Shown: positions 8,794-16,979 of the stretch, piece by piece
Layout of the letters: each line of letters opens with the position of its first letter
Position numbering within the stretch: the stretch's first letter is position 1
Notes under the pieces: model-generated
Told to the model about the DNA's origin: nothing
What the model saw: only the letters and a program-made list of their open reading frames with translations
The model's database searches: none
Program-made: the position numbers and the translations under genes
Source: Streptomyces sp. CNH099
GTDB lineage: Bacteria; Actinomycetota; Actinomycetes; Streptomycetales; Streptomycetaceae
Direction: 5' to 3'
DNA: 64,000 bases
Assembly (NCBI GenBank): GCA_000514715.1
Contig: AZWL01000005.1
Coordinates: forward strand, 1-64,000

Positions 8794-10956
8794 TTACGCC
8801 GCGGAGCCGACGTCGACGTAGTCGATGTTGGGTAGCCCGGCGGAGCCGGTTGGGTCGAGGCGGACGGTGTTGCCGTCGGCGTTCAGCGGGACGGTCACCG
8901 TCTTGGTGGACCAGGTCGTCCAGGCGCCGGTGGGCTCGAACGACACGGTCGCGACGGCGGTGCCGTTGACGACCAGGTTCGCCGGCCGGGCAGCGGTGCT
9001 GCCGTTGGCGAACCGGATGCCCAGCGTCGCCGTGCCGGCGGCTTCCGGGGTGACGGTGACCTGGGCGTAGGCGCCTACGGCGTTGTCGCCGTTGCAGAAC
9101 CCGCTGCCGGAGTAGCCGGTGTGGTTGGAGTCGATGGTGCCCTGGCAGACCGCGGGCGCGGTTTCCGCTTCGTACCGCTCCCCCACCGGCGGCGGTTCGT
9201 CGCCGGAGGTCTTGACCAGGGAGAGCTGGTCGACGGTGAAGCCGCCTGAACCGGACGCCCGCACGGTGACGGTGGCGGCCCCGGCGGGCAGCTCGATGCC
9301 GGTCAGCTCGCGCTTGGTCCAGCCGCCCGACGACGGGACGCTCAGGGTGCGCTGACTGCCGTCGGCGCCGGTGACCACGACCTGTCCGGCGTTGCCCCGC
9401 GCGTGCAGGGCCAGGGTGTACTCGCCGCTGGGCACCGACTCGATCCGCTGCTCGACACCGCCGCTGTCACCCACCTGGAGTGCGAAGCGGGACCCGTTCG
9501 CGCCACCCTCGACATTTGTCGACCAGCCGCCGGTCCTCTGCCATCCCCGTACGTTGGAGACGATGATGCGGTCGGCCTGGATGTCCGGGTTGAGGATGTA
9601 GTTGTTCGCCGGCCCGGCGCGCCACTCTCCGGTCGTGACGTTGAACTGCCACTGGCTCATCGAGTGGAACTCCGGCCGCGCGCCGGTCTTGGTGATCGGC
9701 ACCCACTGGTTGTAGCCGATGCCGTTCCAGGCGAAGTCGGCCCAGCGGTCGCCGGCGTAGATCACCGTGTTCTGCTCGGTGCCGTTGACCGTCACGAAGA
9801 ACCCGGTCTGGGTCACGTGGCTGTAGTCCCTCTCGGTGCCGTCGAGTATGAATTCGCCGGAGTAGGAACCCTGGATGTTGCCGCTGGTCGACTCGTTGAC
9901 GTAGTTGACGGAGGTGTTCCAGCCGTGCAGGTCGGAGGCCGCGTGGTAGTACTTGCCGTCGAGCTTGAACATGGCGTTGCCCTCGCGGCCGTCGCCGCGG
10001 CGGATCTCCACGCCCGGCTCGATCCGCAGCGAGTCCGATTCCCGGAACTTCGCCACGAAGCCGCGCGAACGCCCTTCGCGGTTGGAGAAGATCAGGTAGT
10101 CCTGGCCGTCGTCATCGGTGAAGACGGTCTGGTCTCCGGTACCGCTCGTCGGCGAGTTCTGGATCTGGGTCTGGAAGTAGCCGTAGTCGAAGGTGTCGGT
10201 CGGCGAATCGCCCTGGAGCAGCAGAACGCCGTGTCCGCCCCTGCTCGGGTGCCACATCTGCACGGCGAGCACGTACTTGCCGGTGTTCTCGTTGTAGGTG
10301 ACACCGAGCCGCCCGACCCAGCCCGCACCGCCCAGGTTGGCGCCGTCGCCGACGCCGGTGGAGCGCGTCGCGACCCGGTTCTCGAACTTCCAGTTCACCA
10401 GGTCCTTGGACGAGTACACGGGGATCGACACGAAGCTGACGTCGCCGTCGTACTTCCTCGTCGGATTGGCCCGGTAGTACTCGGCGCCGGTGTAGTGCAC
10501 GCCGTACCAGTAGTAGGTGTCCCCGAACTTGAAGACGCCACCGCCCTGCGAATAGATGGGATTGCCGCTGGTGTCGTTCCAGAAGACGTCGTTCGTGATG
10601 GTCTCGAACGTGCCCTCGTCAGCGCGCTCCAGGTCGGCGGCGGCTTCCATCAGCGCCGTCTTCGCGGTGGCGACGTTCGACGCGGCGGCCGAGGTGTCGT
10701 CGGCGACGTCGGCCGCGGTGGTCAGCGCCTTGGCGAAAGGCGCCCAGGAGTCGGCCGTGTAGTCCGCCCGGTTGCGTGTCCGGTAGTCCGACACCAGGTA
10801 GTCGAGGCCGCGCTCCACCGGTGCGGCATCGGCCCTCTGGTCGTGGGACCCCGTTGCCGGTTTCTCCGCCGCGGTCGTGCTTGAGGACAGCGGTACCGCC
10901 AACGCCACGAACAACAGCAAGGACCCGAGTATCGAGACCTTTCTGAGGTGTTTCAT
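8794..10956 (-). CDS. Secreted GH43-family glycosidase (galactanase-like) with two C-terminal carbohydrate-binding modules
   Basis: Exported enzyme of 720 residues. After a signal peptide (about residues 1-30) comes a short helical FIVAR-like stretch (45-112), then the five-bladed GH43 domain (about 115-440) starting NDVFWNDTSGNPIYSQGGGVFKFGDTYYWYG and ending NTVIYAGDRWADFAWNG. A beta-sandwich module follows (445-585) and then a CBM35-type module (590-720). The usual catalytic-base Asp of GH43 near the first strand is replaced by Gln in IYSQGG, as in the exo-beta-1,3-galactanase branch, so a galactan side-chain activity is my inference. It lies 48 bases behind the orphan CBM35 gene and shares its promoter. 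Confidence 0.8.
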   Translation of the reverse strand: MKHLRKVSILGSLLLFVALAVPLSSSTTAAEKPATGSHDQRADAAPVERGLDYLVSDYRTRNRADYTADSWAPFAKALTTAADVADDTSAAASNVATAKTALMEAAADLERADEGTFETITNDVFWNDTSGNPIYSQGGGVFKFGDTYYWYGVHYTGAEYYRANPTRKYDGDVSFVSIPVYSSKDLVNWKFENRVATRSTGVGDGANLGGAGWVGRLGVTYNENTGKYVLAVQMWHPSRGGHGVLLLQGDSPTDTFDYGYFQTQIQNSPTSGTGDQTVFTDDDGQDYLIFSNREGRSRGFVAKFRESDSLRIEPGVEIRRGDGREGNAMFKLDGKYYHAASDLHGWNTSVNYVNESTSGNIQGSYSGEFILDGTERDYSHVTQTGFFVTVNGTEQNTVIYAGDRWADFAWNGIGYNQWVPITKTGARPEFHSMSQWQFNVTTGEWRAGPANNYILNPDIQADRIIVSNVRGWQRTGGWSTNVEGGANGSRFALQVGDSGGVEQRIESVPSGEYTLALHARGNAGQVVVTGADGSQRTLSVPSSGGWTKRELTGIELPAGAATVTVRASGSGGFTVDQLSLVKTSGDEPPPVGERYEAETAPAVCQGTIDSNHTGYSGSGFCNGDNAVGAYAQVTVTPEAAGTATLGIRFANGSTAARPANLVVNGTAVATVSFEPTGAWTTWSTKTVTVPLNADGNTVRLDPTGSAGLPNIDYVDVGSAA

Positions 10957-11004
10957 GGAACTCCTTCCGATGCAGGGGGTGGGGAAGGTGATCGCTGGCC
11001 GGCA

Positions 11005-11523
11005 TCACTGTCCGGCGTAGCTGATGTCGGGGCGCGGGGGTTGTGTCATGCCGGCGCCGAGGTAGTAGTCGACGTTGGGCAGGCCGCCGGCGTTCGTCGC
11101 GGCGACCCGGACCGTGTTGCTGCCCTCCCGCAGCTGCACGGTCCACGTCTGCCGGGTCCAGGCCGACCACGCGCCGGTGGTCGCGAACGACGTCGACTGC
11201 ACCCTCGCGCCGTTGACGAGAACGTCCGCGGACCTGCTGCCGGAGCCGCCGTTGGCGAACGCGAGCTGTAACGTCGCGGACTCCGCTGTCGATGCGCTCA
11301 CCGTGAATTCGACCGCGGCGCCGGTGGTGTTGGAGGTGTTGCAGAACCCCGAGCCGGAGAAGCCTGCGTGGTTGGTGTCGATGGTCCCGTCACAGGTTGC
11401 CGGCGCGTTCTCCGCCTCGTAGCGGGTCGTCGCGGCGCTCGCGCCTATGGCGTACGTCGTCACCGAGGTGGTCAGCAGGACGGCCGGGGCCCCGGCTACC
11501 GGGGCCTTGACGGACCGGTTCAT
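11005..11523 (-). CDS. Secreted CBM35-only protein, internal-deletion derivative of a PL11 lyase
   Basis: Exported protein of 172 residues: signal peptide (1-31), one CBM35-type module (about 34-153) and an 18-residue tail. The tail YLGAGMTQPPRPDI is the extreme C-terminus of PL11 lyases; the intact PL11 nearby ends FLGDGMSAPPRPDI. The gene therefore looks like a CBM35-PL11 gene that lost its whole catalytic domain in frame, with the joint near 11063. The ATG has a strong GGGAGGAG site. Its leader (CCCTGCATCGGGAGGAG) closely resembles that of the GH43 gene. The product may still bind polysaccharide but cannot be a lyase. It is the first gene behind the LacI-type operator region. Confidence 0.8.
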   Translation of the reverse strand: MNRSVKAPVAGAPAVLLTTSVTTYAIGASAATTRYEAENAPATCDGTIDTNHAGFSGSGFCNTSNTTGAAVEFTVSASTAESATLQLAFANGGSGSRSADVLVNGARVQSTSFATTGAWSAWTRQTWTVQLREGSNTVRVAATNAGGLPNVDYYLGAGMTQPPRPDISYAGQ

Positions 11524-11673
11524 TTCTCCTCCCGATGCAGGGTGAGGGAAGATTCAGGGCAGTGGGGACCGCCGGCCCTCCGGTGCGCGGCGGGTACTGC
11601 CGCGCCGGCGCGACCTCCGTACCGATCGCGTGTGCGGTCCACTTGACCGTGCCGTCCGGCCACCCGAGACGGT

Positions 11674-11685
11674 GTTAAAGCGTTT
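11674..11685. promoter_or_regulatory. LacI-type operator, copy 1
   Basis: GTTAAAGCGTTT followed by AC, giving TAAA-GCG-TTTA symmetry. The same 12-mer occurs inverted at 11811-11822. It lies about 150 bases upstream of the orphan CBM35 gene and is a likely control site for that gene and GH43. Confidence 0.6.
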
Positions 11686-11810
11686 ACTATCGTTGGGGGC
11701 AGGTAACCGGCTTGTCGTGATCGTGTCAATACCTCGGGCCGGTTTTCCGGCGCCATGACCGGTGTGTTGATCGTTCCGCCACGCGGCCCTCAGGTCGAGC
11801 CGCCGCTACA

Positions 11811-11822
11811 AAACGCTTTAAC
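11811..11822. promoter_or_regulatory. LacI-type operator, copy 2 (inverted)
   Basis: AAACGCTTTAAC, the exact reverse complement of copy 1, 126 bases away. The pair could support looping between the leftward pectin promoter and the rightward lacI promoter. Confidence 0.6.
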
Positions 11823-11971
11823 CCACGCACGGCTTCTCGCGGCCGGCGGCACAGCGCCGGACCGGCGGGACGCGGGAGCGGCCTCGGTCGCGCCGGTACC
11901 GCACGGCGCGCGCCCGCGCACTGCCCGGCTGATGACGCCGCTGCCACCGGGAGTACCGATGCTTCAGGTAG

Positions 11972-11985
11972 CGTTTTCTGAAACG
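11972..11985. promoter_or_regulatory. Palindrome upstream of the lacI-family gene
   Basis: CGTTT-TCTG-AAACG, 40 bases before the regulator's ATG, with a second inverted pair TTCAG/CTGAA around it. Position suggests autoregulation. Confidence 0.45.
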
Positions 11986-12024
11986 GTGCCTCCGGTACCG
12001 CGGTGACGGGAAGGTCGACGGACG

Positions 12025-13095
12025 ATGGCGCGACGGGCGAACGTACCTGCCAACGGCCGGCGGCGCTCCACGATCCGCGAGGTGGCGGACCGGGCCGGCG
12101 TGTCCGTCGCCACGGTCTCGCGCATCCTCAGCGGCGACTACCCGGCCTCACCCACCACCCGCAAGCGCGTCATGCTCGCCGTCGAGGAGCTGGACTACGT
12201 TGCCAACGCCCACGCGCGGGCCCTCGCGGGCACCTCCGCCAAGAGCGTCGCCATCGTGCTCAACTCGGTGATCTCGCCGGCCTACGCGCATGTCGCCCAG
12301 GGTGTGGAGGCGCAGACCGCCGCCGAAGGCCGACTGTGCCTGATCGGCACGACCGGCGGTGACCCCGAGCGCGAGCTCGCCATGGTGCAGTTCATGCGGG
12401 AGCAGCACGCGGAGGCGGTCATCCTCGTCGGCAACGTGGTCGCCGACGAGACGTACCACAAGCGCATGAGCCGGTACGCGCACGGCTTGGCCGCCATCGG
12501 TTCCCGGCTGGTGCTGTGCGGCCGCCCGCCGCTCGGCCCCGACGTGCCCGCGGTCGTGGTGGAGTACGACCACGCCGGTGGCGCGTTCGCGGCGACCAGC
12601 CACCTGCTGTCCGCGGGACACGAGCGGATCCTGTGCCTCGGCAGCCGTCCCGGCTACAGCACGGCCGAGGGCCGGGTTGCCGGATACCGCCGGGCGCTGG
12701 CCGCGCACCGCGTGCCGCACGACCCCGCACTGGAGGTCGAGGGCATGATGGAGTGGCACGAGGGCTACCGGATGATGAAGGAGCGGCTGGCCACCGGTGC
12801 GCCGGACTTCACCGCGGTCTTCGCCCTCAACGACCTCATCGCCGGGGGTGCCGTCCGGGCGCTGACCGAAGAGGGGCTCAGGGTGCCCGACGACGTGTCG
12901 ATAGTGGGTTTCGACGATCTCCAGCCCTCGCTCGACCTCGACCTGACCACCGTGCACCTGTCGCACGAGGAGGTCGGGCGCACCGCCGTACGCCTCGCGC
13001 TGGAGCACGAGGCACGCGGCGGCACACCTCCGCACGTCACGATCGGCACGCACCTGGTGATACGCAACTCGGCCCGTCCCCGCCGCATGTCCTGA
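12025..13095 (+). CDS. LacI-family transcriptional regulator of the pectin island
   Basis: DNA-binding repressor of 356 residues. The N-terminal helix-turn-helix is canonical (STIREVADRAGVSVATVSRILSG, residues 15-38) with the hinge helix NAHARALAG; the rest is the periplasmic-binding-protein-like effector domain (SVAIVLNS to VSIVGFDDL and HLSHEEVG). It stands between the leftward lyase/GH43 genes and the rightward esterase and GH5 genes, and LacI-type palindromes with AACGC cores flank it on both sides. It most likely senses an oligosaccharide from pectin or galactan and represses both arms as well as itself; the ligand is unknown. Confidence 0.9.
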   Translation: MARRANVPANGRRRSTIREVADRAGVSVATVSRILSGDYPASPTTRKRVMLAVEELDYVANAHARALAGTSAKSVAIVLNSVISPAYAHVAQGVEAQTAAEGRLCLIGTTGGDPERELAMVQFMREQHAEAVILVGNVVADETYHKRMSRYAHGLAAIGSRLVLCGRPPLGPDVPAVVVEYDHAGGAFAATSHLLSAGHERILCLGSRPGYSTAEGRVAGYRRALAAHRVPHDPALEVEGMMEWHEGYRMMKERLATGAPDFTAVFALNDLIAGGAVRALTEEGLRVPDDVSIVGFDDLQPSLDLDLTTVHLSHEEVGRTAVRLALEHEARGGTPPHVTIGTHLVIRNSARPRRMS

Positions 13096-13351
13096 GCACC
13101 TCGGCACCGGGCCGACCTGGACCGCGTGCCGGGAAGACCGAGCGCGGTGAAGAACGCGCCCCCGAGCCGTGAGCCGGGCAAATGACCCGCCGCGGCGTGG
13201 CCCTTGCCGGTTCCTCGTCGACCTCGTCACCGCCGGCGGGCGCCATGACGAACGGTGGTCCCCCATCCCCGCGGATCCCCCTCCCGCCCCGGGTTCCCGG
13301 CGTACGGCACCTCCCGGCGCACCGCGTGGGGCGGCCGCCCGCGGTCTCACG

Positions 13352-13364
13352 GTAAAACGCTTAC
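13352..13364. promoter_or_regulatory. LacI-type operator upstream of the esterase, site A
   Basis: GTAA-AACGC-TTAC, 180 bases before the esterase start. The 13096-13340 stretch before it holds no gene I can support. Confidence 0.55.
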
Positions 13365-13416
13365 ACCCATCTCCCTGATGCTTGCCGCCGTCCCCCGTGG
13401 TAGCTAAGGTTTTTGG

Positions 13417-13432
13417 TGGAAAGCGTTTTCCA
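13417..13432. promoter_or_regulatory. LacI-type operator upstream of the esterase, site B
   Basis: Sixteen-base palindrome TGGAAA-GCGT-TTTCCA, 53 bases after site A and 112 bases before the esterase ATG. It is the best match in the window to the classical LacI/CcpA operator pattern. Confidence 0.65.
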
Positions 13433-13543
13433 TCCGTCATCAAAGAGCCATCCGGGCCGGAGCCCCTGTGACGGACGGACGTCTCCCTCGATCACGCACG
13501 AGCTGCGCCCCACCCGCACAGACCTGCACCGAAGGAGTCATCC

Positions 13544-14845
13544 ATGAGCATGCAACGACGCACATTCCTCGGTATGAGCGCCGCCGGAACGGCGGGCGTG
13601 GGCCTGTCCCTGCTCGGCGCGGGGCAGGCACCGGCGGCCCCCAGACCGCTGGCCGCGACGTTCGCGGTCGGCGTGCGCCGGTACGACTGGACCCGCGGCA
13701 GCCGCCGGTGCACCACCTACGTCTACTACCCCGCCACCGGCACACCCGGCGGCAACCCGGTGACCAACGCCCCGGTCGCCGACGGCGTCTTCCCGGTCTA
13801 CAACTACACCCACGGCTGGGGCAGCAGCCCGCAGAACTCCCTGTTCTTCATCCGGCCGCTGGCCGCCGCGGGCTTCATCGTCCCCGCCCCGCACTTCAGC
13901 TACAGCGGCGCCGGCGAAGTCTACGAGGGCGAGCCGTCGAAGGACGTCTCGCAGATCCTCACCAACACCCTCGACCTCAACACGAGCGGCCCGCTCGCCG
14001 GGCACATCAACACCGACATCGGCGTCGGCGTCTCGGGCCACTCCCTCGGCGGCATGACCACCCACGGCCTGCTCACCGCCTGGCCCGACAGCCGGATCAT
14101 CTCGGCCAACCCGCAGTCCTGTGTCGACATGGGCACCCCGTCCGGTTCGGTCTCCGCCCAAGTCCTGTTCGTCCACGGCGACCGGGACTCGACCACGTCG
14201 TACTCCTCGGCCCGGCAGGCGTACTCGGAACTCCCCGCGCCCAAGGCGTTCCTCACCTTCCTCGGCGGCAGCCACACCAGCTTCTGGGGCGACGACCGCT
14301 TCCCGAACACCGTCGTCGACTGGGCCCTCTGGACCATGAACGGCGACACCGCCGCCCGCGACCGCCTCCCGGCCGACGCGGCCGGGTCCGACACCAGGTG
14401 GGAACACGTCGGGGACGGCGGCGACCCCGGCACGGGGTACCACACCCTGGTGGCCCAGCACAGCGGCAAGGCCGCCGACGTCAACGAGGCCTCCACCGCC
14501 GCCGGGGCGGCGCTCATCCAGTGGCCGTCAACCGGCGGCACCAACCAGCACTTCGAGTTCGTCGAAGCCGATGACGACCACGTCCGCGTCAAGGCCCGGC
14601 ACAGTGGTCTGGTGCTCCAGGCCGCCGGCAACGAATCGGGCGCCGACATCACCCAGCAGCCCGAATCGAGCACGGCCGGCCAGCAGTGGCGCATCGTCGA
14701 CCACGGCGGCAGCATCAGCCTCATCAACCGGGCCTCCGGCCTGGCCATGGACGTCTGGGAACACTCCACCGCCGACGGCGCCCGCATCTCCCAGTACGCC
14801 TACAGCGGCAACGCCAACCAGCGGTTCACCCGCGGCCCCGTCTGA
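13544..14845 (+). CDS. Tat-exported alpha/beta-hydrolase with C-terminal ricin-type (CBM13) domain
   Basis: Exported esterase-like protein of 433 residues. The N-terminus is a twin-arginine signal (MSMQRRTFLGMSAAG). The catalytic domain (about 40-285) has the nucleophile elbow GHSLGG, an acid in VHGDRDS and a histidine in GGSHTSFWGD. This arrangement resembles the chlorophyllase/PET-hydrolase-like branch of the fold. Residues about 295-433 form a ricin-type beta-trefoil with Q-x-W-like repeats (GTNQHFEF, GQQWRIV, NANQRFT). GAAGGAG precedes the ATG. LacI-type operators upstream and the neighbours suggest deacetylation or de-esterification of plant polysaccharide; the true substrate is not visible. 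Confidence 0.75.
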   Translation: MSMQRRTFLGMSAAGTAGVGLSLLGAGQAPAAPRPLAATFAVGVRRYDWTRGSRRCTTYVYYPATGTPGGNPVTNAPVADGVFPVYNYTHGWGSSPQNSLFFIRPLAAAGFIVPAPHFSYSGAGEVYEGEPSKDVSQILTNTLDLNTSGPLAGHINTDIGVGVSGHSLGGMTTHGLLTAWPDSRIISANPQSCVDMGTPSGSVSAQVLFVHGDRDSTTSYSSARQAYSELPAPKAFLTFLGGSHTSFWGDDRFPNTVVDWALWTMNGDTAARDRLPADAAGSDTRWEHVGDGGDPGTGYHTLVAQHSGKAADVNEASTAAGAALIQWPSTGGTNQHFEFVEADDDHVRVKARHSGLVLQAAGNESGADITQQPESSTAGQQWRIVDHGGSISLINRASGLAMDVWEHSTADGARISQYAYSGNANQRFTRGPV

Positions 14846-14959
14846 CGTGCGGCGGACCCGGTCCTCCGATGAGTCCGCGAACACCACCTGTCGCTGTCGG
14901 CTGCCTGCGCTGACAAAGCGAACGGCGACGAAGCCCCTCATCAGCACAAGACTCACGAG

Positions 14960-16834
14960 ATGGTCAAGCAGATGCCATTGACATGTACCCGCAATCGCGC
15001 AGTACCTCACACCCGTTCCCTGAGCCGCATCCTGGTCAGCGTTCTCAGCACGTTGGTTCTCCTGCCGGTGGTCGCACTTGCCGGCAGCTCGCCTGCCAGG
15101 GCGGACACATCCCAGTTCAGGGGCGTGAACTGGGCCGTGCTGGGCGACAACTTCGTCAGAGGTCCGCTCGTCCTCGACGGGCTGAACCAGTCGGACAGCT
15201 ACGCCACCGTCCGGGCCAAGGCGGACGCCGTCTACGACGGGTTCGAGAGCGAACTCGGCGTCAACACCGTCCGGCTGCCGGTCAACACCCACACCGTCGG
15301 TTCGTCGTGGTGGAACGCCTACCGCGGCACGATCGACGCCGCCACCGCCAACGGCTTCAAGGTCATCCTCGCCTACTGGGAGGACGGAGCCGCCTCGGGC
15401 GGGCGGATCACCGACATGGCCGCCTTCAACTCGATGTGGAACACCATCACCGCCCAGTACGGCTCCAACAGCCTCGTCTACTTCGAGCCGATGAACGAAC
15501 CGCACGGCTACAGCGCCGCCCAGTGGATCGACCTCGCCTCCTCGTGGATCAACGCTCGCCCGTCGATCCCGAGGGGCCGGGTCCTGGTGGGCGGTACGGG
15601 TTACAGCCAGGACGTCAGGCCGGTCTGTGCCGACAGCCGTCTCGACGGGACGCTTCTGTCCTATCACCACTACGCCTTCTTCTACGGCGAGAAGGACTAC
15701 GACGGCTGGGTTGAGAGCTTCCGGCAGCGACTGGGCAACTGCGCTTCGCGCTCGATCCTGACCGAGTTCGGCGCTCCGATGGACACCGGCCTGAACTACC
15801 ACGACGCGAACAGCTCCAACAACTTCGTCCGGTACATCCGGGCGGACACCGATTCCCTGCGGGCACTCAACATGGGCTCGGTCTACTGGCCCGCACTCGG
15901 CGGCAAGATCACCGCCGGACAGAACCACGACTGGTACTCCATGTTCGCGCTCCACGGCAGCGGCACCGACCTGAGCGTGAGCATCCGCAACTCCACGGGC
16001 GCCGACCGCATCAGGCACGGCTGGGGCGAGGACGGCCCGCCGCCCGGGCCGGAGGGGCGCTATGAGGTGGAGTCCGCGGCGGGGGTGTGCCAGGGCGCGA
16101 TCGAGTCGAATCACGCCGGTTACTCCGGCACCGGGTTCTGCAACGGCGACCAGGCTGTGGGTGCCTACGCGGAGTTCACGGTGAGCCCGGAGGACGACGC
16201 CACGACGGCGGTGGGTATCCGGTTCGCCAACGGCAGCACGAGTGCACGTCCGGCGAACGTGATCGTCAACGGGACCACGGTCGACACCGTCTCGTTCGAG
16301 CCCACCGGCTCGTGGTCGACCTGGTCGACCGTGTCCGTTCCGGTATCGCTCAACGAGGGCGGCCACACCGTCCGGATCGACCCGACCACGGCCGCGGGGC
16401 TGCCGAACGTGGACTATCTGGACCTTGAGACCGCGCCCGGGCCCGAACCGGACCGTTTCGAGGCCGAGACCGCTCCGGCGACCTGCGAGGGCAGCATCGA
16501 CTCGAACCACGCCGGCTACTCCGGCACGGGGTTCTGCAACGGAGACAACGCGGTCGGTTCGGCAGCGCAGTTCACGGTGCCCGCGGCCGAGGGCGGTACG
16601 GCCACGCTGGACGTCCGGTTCGCCAACGGCGCCGGCGCGCGGCCGGCGAACGTGATCGTCAACGGGACCACGGTCGACACCGTCTCGTTCGAATCCACCG
16701 GCTCATGGACGACCTGGTCGACCGCCTCCCTGACCGTCCCGCTGAACGCCGGCGGCAACACCATCCGGTTGGACCCGACCACGGCAACCGGCCTGCCCAA
16801 CGTCGACTACATAGCCGTGGGGCCGAACGCATAA
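14960..16834 (+). CDS. Secreted GH5-family endoglycanase with two CBM35 modules
   Basis: Exported enzyme of 624 residues: signal peptide to about residue 48 (ALAGSSPARA), a GH5 TIM barrel (about 50-355) and two tandem CBM35-type modules (about 368-492 and 497-622). The acid/base Glu is in YFEPMNEPHGY and the nucleophile Glu in SILTEFGAPMD; the substrate-lining HHYAFF is present. GH5 includes cellulases, mannanases and xyloglucanases; the subfamily cannot be assigned by eye. The two modules share a 50-base identical stretch, a sign of recent duplication or conversion. It is 114 bases behind the esterase, without an evident terminator between. Confidence 0.85.
   Translation: MVKQMPLTCTRNRAVPHTRSLSRILVSVLSTLVLLPVVALAGSSPARADTSQFRGVNWAVLGDNFVRGPLVLDGLNQSDSYATVRAKADAVYDGFESELGVNTVRLPVNTHTVGSSWWNAYRGTIDAATANGFKVILAYWEDGAASGGRITDMAAFNSMWNTITAQYGSNSLVYFEPMNEPHGYSAAQWIDLASSWINARPSIPRGRVLVGGTGYSQDVRPVCADSRLDGTLLSYHHYAFFYGEKDYDGWVESFRQRLGNCASRSILTEFGAPMDTGLNYHDANSSNNFVRYIRADTDSLRALNMGSVYWPALGGKITAGQNHDWYSMFALHGSGTDLSVSIRNSTGADRIRHGWGEDGPPPGPEGRYEVESAAGVCQGAIESNHAGYSGTGFCNGDQAVGAYAEFTVSPEDDATTAVGIRFANGSTSARPANVIVNGTTVDTVSFEPTGSWSTWSTVSVPVSLNEGGHTVRIDPTTAAGLPNVDYLDLETAPGPEPDRFEAETAPATCEGSIDSNHAGYSGTGFCNGDNAVGSAAQFTVPAAEGGTATLDVRFANGAGARPANVIVNGTTVDTVSFESTGSWTTWSTASLTVPLNAGGNTIRLDPTTATGLPNVDYIAVGPNA
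16250..16692 (+). repeat. Direct repeat inside the two GH5 CBM35 modules
   Basis: Fifty identical bases at 16250-16299 and 16643-16692, offset by 393 bases, exactly 131 codons or one module. It encodes the PANVIVNGTTVDTVSFE strand region. Confidence 0.85.
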
Positions 16835-16835
16835 C

Positions 16836-16970
16836 GTCGGCGACAGCACCACGTTCAGGTCCCAGCCCGCCTACGTGCCGCCGATCCAGGGCGCCGAGAC
16901 GACGAACTACCTGTACATGGGCGACCGCTGGGCCGGCGCGTGGGGCGGGCCGGTCAACGACTCGCGTCGG
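16836..16970 (+). pseudogene. C-terminal fragment of a GH43-like glycosidase
   Basis: Directly after the GH5 stop an open reading gives GDSTTFRSQPAYVPPIQG, then TTNYLYMGDRWAGAWGGPVNDSR. This is the conserved last blade of GH43 galactanase-like enzymes; the intact GH43 in this window has VIYAGDRWADFAWNG at the same place. The YVWLPL-type ending that normally follows is missing, because similarity stops at the join to the sensor-kinase gene. Both ends are therefore lost, and no start codon or ribosome site is present. Confidence 0.65.
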
Positions 16971-16979
16971 CCGTCCGCG

